DNA of 64,000 nt, taken from Pteria penguin (Eukaryota > Mollusca > Bivalvia > Pterioida > Pteriidae). How positions within the stretch are numbered: position 1 is the first letter of the stretch; each line of letters begins with the position of its first letter. The DNA lies in NCBI GenBank assembly GCA_035048485.1, contig CM068593.1, positions 3,294,035 through 3,358,034 on the forward strand, written 5' to 3'. The translations under genes were made by a program, and so were the position numbers. Positions 46,112-57,034 of the stretch are shown in pieces. A model generated the notes under the pieces. The model was not told the DNA's origin. It did no database searches and saw only the letters and a list, made by a program, of their open reading frames with translations.

Positions 46112-47226
46112 AAAAAACTCTATAGGCATGTCGAGGTAATCTGAAAGGTTATAGAGACCTTTGACTTTATCTTCATAAAAAATTTGATTGATAACATGTA
46201 CGTAATATTACGAGGAAAACGATTCTACTTTACCTTCTTTTACATCTCAATACGACTTTTATGCGACATTATTCTGTGTCAGAAGACAACATTATACGGA
46301 CATCACACATATAAAGGAGGTATATATACCATCATAGTCTCATTTTTATATATGTAACAACCGAAACGTGTTGAAATAAAGAATTATGAGGTCAGCATGT
46401 AATGAAAGGGAGAGAGAGAGAGGAGTGATTTTTGTACGTACTATAGTGACTTCAAACTTCTTCTTGCCCTCAGAAGATACATTAACAAGTGACGACAGTT
46501 CACCAATAAAGTAACAAGGAAAATAAATATCAATTTCAAATCTCCGCTTTTCTGAAAAACCCAATGTAGTAGTCAATTTATTACGAAAATAGACGAGAAA
46601 TATTCAATAACAAAGAAAAATATTCCAAAAGATAAAAAGTTTAAGTTTCTCCCGTAAGAAATGATTTAGTCTTCAACTGCACACTATTGCAGAAGGTGTT
46701 CATTTTGTATTGTCAAAAGTACAAGACAGTGTCACACTACCACCACAATTCACTGTCACACTACCACTACAATTCACTGTCACACTACAACCACAATTCA
46801 CTGTCACACTACAACCACAATTCACTGTCACACTACAACCACAATTCACTGTTACACTACCATCACAATTCAGTGTCACACTACCATCACAATTCAGTGT
46901 CACACTACCATCACAATACAGTGTCACACTACCAGAACAATTCAGTGTCATATTCCCACGAAAATTCAGTCTCACACTCCCCCCACAATTCAGTGTAACA
47001 TTACCACTACTACATGTATTCACTGTCACCCTACCACCACAATTCAGTGTCACACTACCAACACATTTCAGTATCACACTACCACCACAATTCATTGTCA
47101 CACTACCACCAGAATTCAGTGTCACACTACCACTACAATTCAATGTCATACTACCACCACAATTCAGTGTCACACTACTACCACTATTCAATGTCACATA
47201 ATACCACCACAATTCAGTGTCATACT
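46112..47226 (+). repeat. Direct duplication, copy 2, with a 24-bp array (~20 units)
   Basis: It matches copy 1 at 33549-34275 through the leader and then the minisatellite at 46728-47226 (unit CACTACCACCACAATTCAGT + GTCA). Long open frames on both strands come from the 24-bp period. The array is longer here than in copy 1. Confidence 0.9.
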
Positions 47227-47502
47227 TGCACCTAGTCCGAGATTCTCTGCCCTTCTCCCACTTTTGATATCGGCGGTTTGTGGGAGAGGGTAAGAGAGAC
47301 TTTGTTCATCAAAAGTTGGAATTTTAGCGATACCAGCCGGTATCGGGATGTACAAGCTTCTGGCGACAAATAAACGTTTGCATCGCGAATTTGCAACTTA
47401 CAATCAATAAATAAACATTTAGCTTACTGTATTATAGCGATATCTTTTCCAAATAAGATCTGTAACTTCTGCTAGCTGCCATTTTATCTGAAAACACACA
47501 AT
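47227..47502. other. No gene seen
   Basis: Ordinary sequence between the array and a fold-back element. Confidence 0.5.
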
Positions 47503-47691
47503 ATTCTCATTTCGCTATTTGTGTTTACAGTATGACGTCAGATCTCGCAGAATGCGATTTTTCATTCGTGACAATTCAGCCGCTGACACATTTATGCAAA
47601 GGAAAACACGATGCAACCTCTTCACGAATGCAAAGTCGCGTTCGGCCAGATCTGACGTCATACTCTATACACAAATGACGAAATGGAGAAT
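47503..47691. mobile_element. ~190-bp fold-back MITE with CRE-like palindromes in both arms
   Basis: Left arm ATTCTCATTTCGCTATTTGT, GTTTACAGTATGACGTCAGA, TCT. The right arm, read inverted, is ATTCTCCATTTCGTCATTTG, TGTATAGAGTATGACGTCAG, ATCT. Pairing extends about 44 bp with few mismatches. Each arm holds TGACGTCA, which is identical to a consensus CRE. No coding capacity. Confidence 0.85.
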
Positions 47692-48312
47692 CTTGTCGTG
47701 TTTGTCGTGCCGTAGTTTCCGGGCTGTAAGAAGTTGCTCTCTACTATGTAAACCTTCAATTGAATAAGTTTGATTATGATATTTTTGCTCATTAAGTGAT
47801 CAAATGTTATTTTAAAGTATTTTAACAAGCACGAAACACATTTACACCTTTTAAAATGTCTTGTAATGTATATTGGCCAATCATCATACACATAAGTATT
47901 TGGAATTTCGTATAAATCGCATCTAAACTTACACAGAATGGTATGTTTCATTGTTAATTTCCATAGGATTATATTTATATGTTTAAATATTCCTCAAGCA
48001 TTGATTATGGCCTCTTTCCTATATCAAATATTAATAACAGAACTGCCCGGTATCAGCTTTTATCGAGAATTCTCGTGTGTCACATGACGAGACTGTCCGA
48101 CCCTACATGCCATTCTGACGCGTTATACACGGACTCAGCCATATTTTGATCACGTGACTATCTGCCATTAAGGTACTTAATATTGCTATCACCAGCCAAG
48201 GACTTTTAAACAGTTCTTTAAGTCATTGCATCAGCTAATACTAACTACTGGCAATTTTACTTTTCATCCGCATTTGTATCTTTAACAAGAGATTTGCATC
48301 ACAACTACAATG
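47692..48312. other. No gene seen
   Basis: A minus-strand ATG at about 48113 begins a short frame (MAESVYNASEWH) near a TCACGTGA box at 48150. There is no supporting exon structure. Confidence 0.4.
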
Positions 48313-48914
48313 TGCCGAGTTGCAAAACCTCAGAAACAATAGGGCACATATTCCACTCATGGTGAGTAAGTGTATGAAGTTTCATTGCAATAGCACTAAA
48401 CGTATGGACTTATGGTCCGGAAACCAATTTTTGATTCCCCACTTCTATGGCCTTGACCTTTGACCGTTTGACCCCAAAAACAATAGAGGACATCTTCCAA
48501 TCATGGTGAATAAGTATAGGTGTAGGTATTGCAAAAGCACTGACGGTATTGGACTTATGATTCGGAAACCAATTTTTGATTCTCCACTCCTATAACCTTG
48601 ACATTTGACCTTATGACCCCAGAAACAATAGGGCACATCTTCCACTCATGATGAGTAAGTATATGAAGTTTCATTGCAACAGCACTAAACGGATTTGACT
48701 TATGGTCCGAAAACCAGTTTTTTACATCCTACCCCTGTGTCCTTGACCTTTTGACCTCAAAACAATAGGGCACATCTTCCACTCATGGTGAGTAAGTGTA
48801 TGAAGTTTCATTGCAATAGCACTAAACGTATTGGATTCTCCGGAAATCAATTGTTGACGGACGCATGACCGCCCGCCTCACATCAAATTAAGAGCCGAGT
48901 TTTGCAACTCGGCT
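48313..48914 (+). repeat. Tandem ~140-bp units bounded by GCCGAGTT-type motifs
   Basis: CAATAGGGCACATCTTCCAC and TGAAGTTTCATTGCAATAGC recur at about 48338, 48480, 48626 and 48762, each followed by CCTTGACCTTTGACC. The block opens with GCCGAGTTGCAAAAC (48314) and ends in a hairpin, AGCCGAGTT-TTGC-AACTCGGCT (48893-48914). This is a dispersed repeat type I recall from molluscs. A 3' hairpin followed by CTAA would also fit a Helitron end, but that is weak. Confidence 0.8.
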
Positions 48915-49564
48915 AATAAGTTGTGTGATTTTGCGGTCTTGACAGTGATTATGACTGAAATACAAACTATTTACCATGGGTTGTCTAAGAAACATTACAA
49001 TACAAAACCTAAAGTAAACGGAAGTGGATCCATCTTATCGCGTATAATGCGATTTTTTTATGAAAACTTTTACTGTTTAGTACTGATCTATTAAAATTAT
49101 TTTTTTCAAAGACGTATTTCTCCGATTATTCGCACGATTCCATCCATGTCTCTATATCGAGTTATTATTTGTATAAACAGAAGATGGTCGGATTTTGTTA
49201 CAAGTGTAAAACCAGGTTGTCACCCATGGTCAGTAATATCTCAGCCCAGGTATCCTGGCAAAAGTGAAAGCTACATTCCAGAAACTGTCGTCCGTATTAC
49301 GCAATAAACTTACTGAATTTATGTCGGCTGTTTAACCCCATCATCCGTAAAATATTAATTGATACACGTGTATGTTGATTGGGGGAAATTAACATTAACA
49401 TTACATACACAAGGGAAGTCATGTATAATGAATTGATGTTCTTTCTTCACCTAAGTTATTTTTGATAAGTTGATTTCGGTACCTGATGTTGTTTGCGAAG
49501 TATCGTCTCTGTTGGGTTGTATTCAATTTTCATAGAACTGCTGATCATTTCCCAAAAGATCATA
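48915..49564. other. No gene seen
   Basis: No coding signal on either strand. Confidence 0.5.
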
Positions 49565-49896
49565 TAGAGTGTTCCCATACAACCTAGTTTTCCTGAAATT
49601 AGCTGGAGTTATCTCCCTCATTGGAATATAACTCTCGGACTTTATCCATCACTGCCCATACAAAACTGCTTGATTTAACTTAATTTTGTAATATCTAAAT
49701 GTTGTACTGAAAATATTCAACTGATTGATTATATTTACTGATTAATCGAGACTGAAGTCACAAAATCTGCCCTGATAATTAGTAAATTTCTCAAAACTTT
49801 AATGAAGTTTACATGGTAGTAATGGAAAAAGTCCGAGAGTTGTACTCCAACGTGGCCGATAATGCTAGTAGTGTGACATCACATGGGCAAAATCTA
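49565..49896 (-). mobile_element. ~340-bp MITE-like element, copy 2 (inverted)
   Basis: Reverse complement of the copy at 10075-10417 with moderate divergence. It shows the same ends and the same subterminal GGAGTACAACTCTCGGACTT-type inverted repeats. The divergence suggests both copies are old. Confidence 0.85.
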
Positions 49897-50088
49897 TACG
49901 AATGATAGCCTGAATTTGGAAATAGTTTAGTAGATGATGATATTTCTCATCTCCAGATACAGCAATTCATCTGCAAACTGAAATTTAAAGTCATATTCTA
50001 TCAGGGTAAAAATTACGAAAAATCCTCTTTGTGACATGGTCTGCTGGTTTATGTCATGGTCATTCTAAGTTTTATACCTATATATACC

Positions 50089-52138
50089 TATATAGTGGAG
50101 CTCACTAAACACTAAAACCAGGGACATAGTACACGGACAACGACGCGGACCTGTGGAAGTCCGACTCGAAAACGACAAATTGGGATTTCTCTAAAAATTC
50201 AAAATATTTCTATGTGAAACTTTCTACAAGCATTGTTATGGACATATTTATTCTTATCAATGCCAGACATTCACAACTGAAGTCCTACATTTATTTTTTT
50301 AGCAGAGACATATGTGTCTCTGTTTTGAGGCACTGATCTGATACAAACTCACTAAAACTAATAGGTCTACGTGGACTTCAACAGCCGACTTGGGATATGT
50401 AGGGTAGTACTTCGGAATGCGTTGTGCTTAGGCGACAAATTAAAGTCAGTAAGAAAGTTTATACTTTTAATGAAATCTTCACAGCAATATACTCGAGGCA
50501 ATATACAGTGTAGATGTAGTGGATTCGTGAGTTATCAAAAAGGGGGAGATCTGGCAGTACGATGATCTACTATCTTCAGGGTCTAAATCAAGTCTAGGTC
50601 TCAATCTTAATCTCCGATCTGAATTTGGATCTGGGTCTGGGTCTGAATAATTCTATTTACCACTGTATATTTATACCCAAAGTATAAATAATTTACGATA
50701 ATTTTACAGTAATCAAACTTATAACCTCTACGAAGCCACCTGCTTACAGCAATTATTACAACACTTGTGAATAGTATAAAACTATAATGTTCATTTAATT
50801 GTAACGTAACTCAGTATCCAGTATCAAAATGTCAACAATTACTGTCAAGTGTCAACAATCACTGTCAAGTGTCCACAATCACTGTCAAGTGTCCACAATC
50901 ACTGTCAAGTGTCCACAATCACTGTCAAGAGTCCACAATCACTTTGACAATTAATTGTAAATAAAATTCGTCATTTTTGCATCAAAATGGCCACACCAAC
51001 GTTAACTGTGAATAGCGATTCATCGGCGGATCCATGGGTGGTGGTCCTTAGGCTGTTCCTTAGGTAGCGTGGTACACCGCTTCCTTACAGATGTCAAGAC
51101 GAATATTCGTCTAATTTCAATAAATAACAATATAAAATTAATTGTTATGCATAGTGTAAGTGTAAATGAATAGTTCTTAGTTATGCTTAACATCTTCATT
51201 AGCTATAAATCAAGGTTTGTGTACATTGTGAGACAGCGGTCTTGAACAGTAGGAAAAGCCGACTTCGGTTTCAAACGAACACTACGGCGAAATCAAGACT
51301 CCAAAAAAAAAATAATAATAATACTAGTACACGGACTGGATTAATTATATTGGATTTCACAAAGATTTCTTCATTGTATTTGTTTCCACTAAATTGCAAA
51401 GGGTCGAAATTTTGTCGAAAAAGTGTGTTGTTATTACTTAGTACACGGACTTCTGCGGCCGACTTTGGATTTCGAAGATATCCGACGTCTTTTTCGATGA
51501 AATATTACAATTACCATACGCATATTTTCAGGTTAATGTTCAAGTGAGGTATTAATATTGTTTTAAAAATGATCTTTATGTATCGATTAATTAAAATAGT
51601 ATTCTAATGTAGCTAATTCAACTTTAACTCCTAAGTCTGACGCAGATCTCGAAGTCCGCGTACTAGTTTTAGTAAGTTTGCGTAGTCCTCGAGTCCCCTG
51701 TTCGAGTCCGTTTGAAACCGAAGTCGACTTTTCCTACTGATCGAAACCGCTGTCACGCAATGTAAACAAACATTGATTAATCGCTAGAAAAGATGGCCTA
51801 AAGCAGAATTAAGAACTATTTACATCCATTTACACTTACACTATGCACGACAGTTATTTATTGAAATTCGACGAACAGCCGTTTGGATATCCCAAGTCGG
51901 CTGTCGAAGTCTGCATACTAGTTTTACTGAGTTTGTGCCAGGTAATTGTCTCAAAATGATAAATTTAGGACCTCAGTTGCGAATATCTGGCGTGATATGC
52001 CCACGACAATTCATGTAGAAAGTTTCACGAAGAAATTTTTCGAACTTTTTTTGGATATCCCTATTTTTCGTTTTCAGGTCGGACTTTTTGAGGTCAGCGT
52101 CGGCGTCCGCATACTAGTTGTAATGAGTGTCCTATATA
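50089..52138. mobile_element. ~2-kb fold-back element with long inverted arms
   Basis: The outer arm 50089-50395 pairs with 51886-52138. Shared words, read in left-arm direction, include CTCACTAAAAC/CTCAGTAAAAC, AAGTCCGACTCGAAAACGA, GTGAAACTTTCTACA and CAGCCGACTTGGGATAT. The inner arm 51088-51290 pairs with 51703-51905 (AATTTCAATAAATAAC, GCATAGTGTAAGTGTAAATG, AGTAGGAAAAG-CGACTTCGG). The left arm holds about 690 bp (50396-51087) absent from the right arm, so something inserted there later. The centre (about 51291-51702) holds more copies of the GTACACGGACTTC motif. No transposase frame was found. Confidence 0.82.
50822..50945. repeat. Tandem array, 20-bp unit, 6 copies
   Basis: ACTGTCAAGTGTCCACAATC repeats every 20 bp within the extra segment of the fold-back element. 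Confidence 0.95.
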
Positions 52139-52874
52139 TAATATATGTATATGAAATGTTTTGTTTAATATTCATTGTCAGTAGTGTATGTCTCTGATAC
52201 TTATTATCTAATTAATCTGAAATACATAGATGCATAATTCATTACTGAATAAATAATCTATCTTGGATGACCTTTTTAAGGAGAAAGGTTCCTTTTTGTA
52301 TTTAAATTTTAATCTGAAATTCATAATGCACTATAAAGCAAACACATTTATTAATTTTCAATCATATTTGTGGTCAGATCATTCGCTCCTAAATCTTTTT
52401 CACTATCTCGATAACTGTTTTTTCAGTACCGTAATGGCGGATACGATCGCGACACCTATCGATAAAGGGCAGATAACTATTGAGTAACTGCCCGCTGGAA
52501 AGGTCTTTATGATATAGAAAGCTAGATCTAAGTCTGTAGATTAACTATACACCCTATCTCAAGCTCTAAGGTCATACACGTATAACCGCATCATAAAACC
52601 ACACCAAACATCCTGCAGTCTGGTATTCCAGATAAGATCGGACACCGGTCATCAAATATACTCTGCTTTTTATTGCATAAATACAGCCAGAAAACGAACT
52701 ATATCCACGGATAAAACAAGTACGAAGGAATCAATTACTGTCTCCACAGGGCCAGCGACACGACTTTGAACTCTTGAACTGTTTATATAACAATGCAATA
52801 GCCTTGGTCTACTTAAGTCACATGTTCGTCATGCGTTACAGTTCCTAGACAAATCACACAATCTTACTTACTGT
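52139..52874. other. No gene seen
   Basis: A short frame begins at ATGGCGGATACGATCGCGAC (52434) but stops after 17 codons without a donor. Otherwise AT-rich. Confidence 0.45.
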
Positions 52875-52932
52875 CTATAATATAATATAATATAATATAA
52901 CATAATATAATATAATATAATATAATATAATA
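52875..52932. repeat. (ATAAT)n microsatellite
   Basis: About 11 pentanucleotide units with one TAACA variant. Confidence 0.93.
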
Positions 52933-53066
52933 GTCTATTAGACTAATTCCGAGTTTTCGATTCCGCTTTGAAATTCTTAAATATTACCATAAAATGCACG
53001 TGACTGTGGACAGATAGTGACGTTTCAATTATAGAATTTCAATTATTACAAATCGAAGCGCAAACA

Positions 53067-55560
53067 TACAAGGTGCCTTGTTAACTGTAGTGTCTCTGTG
53101 CTTTATATATACAAGGTGCCTTGTTAACTGTAGTGTCTCTGTGCTTTATATATACAAGGTGCCTTGTTAACTGTAGTGTCTCTGTGCTTTATATATACAA
53201 GGTGCCTTGTTAACTGTAGTGTCTCTGTGCTTTATATATACAAGGTGCCCTGTTAACTGTAGTGTCTATGTGCTTTATATATACAAGGTGCCTTGTTAAC
53301 TGTAGTGTCTCTGTGCTTTATATATACAAGGTGCCTTGTTAACTGTAGTGTCTATGTGCTTTATATATACAAGGTGCCTTGTTAACTGTACTGTCTATGT
53401 GCTTTATATATACAAGGTGCCTTGTTAACTGTAGTGTCTCTGTGCTTTATATATACAAGGTGCCTTGTTAACTGTAGTGTCTATGTGCTTTATATATACA
53501 AGGTGCCTTGTTAACTGTAGTGTCTATGTGCTTTATATATACAAGGTGCCTTGTTAACTGTAGTGTCTCTGTGCTTTATATATACAAGGTGCCCTGTTAA
53601 CTGTAGTGTCTCTGTGCTTTATATATACAAGGTGCCTTGTTAACTGTAGTGTCTCTGTGCTTTATATATACAAGGTGCCTTGTTAACTGTAGTGTCTTTG
53701 TGCTTTATATATACAAGGTGCCTTGTTAACTGTAGTGTCTCTGTGCTTTATATATACAAGGTGCCTTGTTAACTGTAGTGTCTTTGTGCTTTATATATAC
53801 AAGGTGCCTTGTTAACTGTAGTGTCTCTGTGCTTTATATATACAAGGTGCCTTGTTAACTGTAGTGTCTCTGTGCTTTATATATACAAGGTGCCTTGTTA
53901 ACTGTAGTGTCTCTGTGCTTTATATATACAAGGTGCCTTGTTAACTGTAGTGTCTCTGTGCTTTATATATACAAGGTGCCCTGTTAACTGTAGTGTCTTT
54001 GTGCTTTATATATACAAGGTGCCTTGTTAACTGTAGTGTCTATGTGCTTTATATATACAAGGTGCCCTGTTAACGGTAGTGTCTTTGTGCTTTATATATA
54101 CAAGGTGCCTTGTTAACTGTAGTGTCTTTGTGCTTTATATATACAAGGTGCCTTGTTAACTGTAGTGTCTTTGTGCTTTATATATACAAGGTGCCTTGTT
54201 TACTGTAGTGTCTTTGTGCTTTATATATACAAGGTGCCTTGTTTACTGTTGTGTCTTTGTGCTTTATATATACAAGGTGCCTTGTTAACTGTAGTGTCTC
54301 TGTGCTTTATATATACAAGGTGCCTTGTTAACTGTAGTGTCTCTGTGCTTTATATATACAAGGTGCCTTGTTAACTGTAGTGTCTCTGTGCTTTATATAT
54401 ACAAGGTGCCTTGTTAACTGTAGTGTCTATGTGCTTTATATATACAAGGTGCCTTGTTAACTGTAGTGTCTATGTGCTTTATATATACAAGGTGCCTTGT
54501 TAACTGTAGTGTCTCTGTGCTTTATATATACAAGGTGCCTTGTTAACTGTAGTGTCTTTGTGCTTTATATATACAAGGTGCCTTGTTAACTGTAGTGTCT
54601 TTGTGCTTTATATATACAAGGTGCCTTGTTAACTGTAGTGTCTCTGTGCTTTATATATACAAGGTGCCTTGTTAACTGTAGTGTCTCTGTGCTTTATATA
54701 TACAAGGTGCCTTGTTAACTGTAGTGTCTCTGTGCTTTATATATACAAGGTGCCTTGTTAACTGTAGTGTCTCTGTGCTTTATATATACAAGGTGCCCTG
54801 TTAACTGTAGTGTCTTTTTGCTTTATATATACAAGGTGCCCTGTTAACTGTAGTGTCTCTGTGCTTTATATATACAAGGTGCCTTGTTAACTGTAGTGTC
54901 TCTGTGCTTTATATATACAAGGTGCCCTGTTAACTGTAGTGTCTTTGTGCTTTATATATACAAGGTGCCTTGTTAACTGTAGTGTCTTTGTGCTTTATAT
55001 ATACAAGGTGCCTTGTTAACTGTAGTGTCTTTGTGCTTTATATATACAAGGTGCCTTGTTTACTGTAGTGTCTTTGTGCTTTATATATACAAGGTGCCCT
55101 GTTAACTGTAGTGTCTTTGTGCTTTATATATACAAGGTGCCTTGTTAACTGTAGTGTCTCTGTGCTTTATATATACAAGGTGCCTTGTTAACTGTAGTGT
55201 CTCTGTGCTTTATATATACAAGGTGCCTTGTTAACTGTAGTGTCTATGTGCTTTATATATACAAGGTGCCTTGTTAACTGTAGTGTCTATGTGCTTTATA
55301 TATACAAGGTGCCCTGTTAACTGTAGTGTCTTTGTGCTTTATATATACAAGGTGCCTTGTTAACTGTAGTGTCTTTGTGCTTTATATATACAAGGTGCCT
55401 TGTTAACTGTAGTGTCTCTGTGCTTTATATATACCAGGTGCCTTGTTAACTGTAGTGTCTTTGTGCTTTATATATACAAGGTGCCTTGTTAACTGTAGTG
55501 TCTTTGTGCTTTATATATACAAGGTGCCTTGTTAACTGTAGTGTCTTTGTGCTTTATATG
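53067..55560. repeat. Tandem array, 43-bp unit, ~58 copies
   Basis: The unit is ACAAGGTGCCTTGTTAACTG + TAGTGTCTCTGTGCTTTATA + TAT. Units are nearly identical and differ mainly at one position (TCTCTG, TCTATG or TCTTTG) and at GCCTTG/GCCCTG. The ordering of these variants repeats in blocks, indicating recent block duplication. CAAGGTGCCTTG is almost self-complementary. The junk frame VFVLYIYKVPCLL is an artefact. Confidence 0.97.
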
Positions 55561-55650
55561 TTTGTCTAATTTGTCTTTATTTTCTACAGGTATTTCTTCG
55601 GAGATCCAAGGTCCATAGTACTCCCAGGTGTTTCACTGATTCTATTTGTG

Positions 55651-55654
<4 letters not shown>

Positions 55655-55743
<89 letters not shown>
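55655..55743. repeat. (TA)n microsatellite
   Basis: About 44 TA units. Confidence 0.97.
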
Positions 55744-55747
<4 letters not shown>

Positions 55748-56239
55748 ACATAACTGTTTTCCCTTTTTGGGGGGAGGAGGGGGCTTGTTTACTTGTAAGC
55801 CTTTTGTTACAGCTAATCTTATTGTTCAAATCACGTGCCTATCAACAATCAATTCCACTCAAATTTAAGATTTGATTATAAAAAAATAAAAAACGAAACT
55901 CAAAATGACCTATTTTCACCATTTTATGAACCGAAGTACGGTAACAGCTCCATAGAGAGAAATAATTCATCGGCAATACATCAGACGGTAAGAACATATA
56001 AATAGATGGCAACACATTATATCTACTTCAATATCATACATGGCAATAAAATAAAACGCAGTCAAATACTGCTTGATGACTGATTAATGGCCACACCGTG
56101 AAAGCATCATGATGAAATGAACGGAGTGATTTTATGCTCATAATTTGATCTAACGGACCTACTAAGAGCAGCCAAGGACATTCTAGACATGTGCTACGTC
56201 TATCTTGTTGACCGTGGTGTTAAAGGTCTAAATCGAAAG
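55744..56239. other. No gene seen
   Basis: AT-rich DNA with no coding signal. Confidence 0.5.
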
Positions 56240-56335
56240 AGAGGACCCCGACGAGCCCGGGGTGGGACTCGAACCTTGGGCTTCTGGGTCAGGAACCAAA
56301 CTCGCTTCAGACAAAACTATGACGGCTCTAATACA
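56240..56335 (-). mobile_element. tRNA-like SINE head (third type)
   Basis: On the minus strand CCCAAGGTTCGAGTCCCACC contains a perfect B box, preceded by GAAGCGAGTTTGGTTCCTGA and followed by CCGGGCTCGTCGGGG. The A box is weak. No tail was identified. Confidence 0.5.
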
Positions 56336-56389
56336 TTCAATAAACAAATGAACTATGCCAGCTCTAAAGCAATAAATCAACAAAAAAAC

Positions 56390-56421
<32 letters not shown>

Positions 56422-56705
56422 AAAAAACCTATGAAGTCTCTTCAACAATAAGTAAACAAATAAACTATACCGACTCTAAAACGATCAATATACAAATAAA
56501 CTATGCCAGCTCTTAAACAATAAATAAACATTTAAATATCAATTTTATAATTTTTATAATATAAAATTAAATGTAGTTATAAATAAATATAAACATAGAT
56601 AAACAAATAAACTATGCCGGCGCTAAACCATTAAATAAACCAATAAACTATGCCTTCTCAAAAACCGAGCCGGCTATAAATAAAGATAAATATAAACAAA
56701 TAAAC
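56310..56705. repeat. Degenerate tandem block around AAACTATGCCGGCTCTAAA
   Basis: Five or six diverged units of AAATAAACTATGCCNGCTCT followed by AAANCAATAAATAAAC, mixed with A-rich filler. Confidence 0.75.
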
Positions 56706-57034
56706 TGTTTTTTACAGGAGTTATGACTAAGTAGGTGTAAATATGACCCATCAATGACGTCTTTGTTATTGACATTATTATCGGCGATTTGACACGATGA
56801 TTATTTTATTCCTGATTAATAAAACAAAAATCATGTATCCATTAATGCCATAAACTTGACCCTTGACCACGCCATAACATATATGATAAATCACATTTGA
56901 CGTGCGATCTGTAATTGCCCTTTTAACCCATATATGGCTACCTTTATACTGTTCTAGATCAGATTTAACAAGGTCAGGGGTCTAAATTCTGGAGGGTGAA
57001 TACCTCTCATTTTATTCTTATTGCCGTTTTTTTT
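56706..57034. other. No gene seen
   Basis: No coding signal. Confidence 0.5.

Noticed and set aside
46700..47212. Open frames of 163-170 codons on both strands (VTLNCGGS, FTVTLPPQ)
   Set aside because: The 24-bp period keeps frames open on both strands; the same happens in the related array at 33968-34273.
33549..47226. Direct repeats as LTRs of a giant retroelement
   Set aside because: The repeats end in a minisatellite, there are no TG...CA ends or primer site, and the enclosed genes are LINE and Penelope-like, not LTR type.
48313..48914. Helitron
   Set aside because: A 3' hairpin followed by CTAA is present, but no TC start, no AT insertion site and no helicase; more simply a tandem dispersed repeat.
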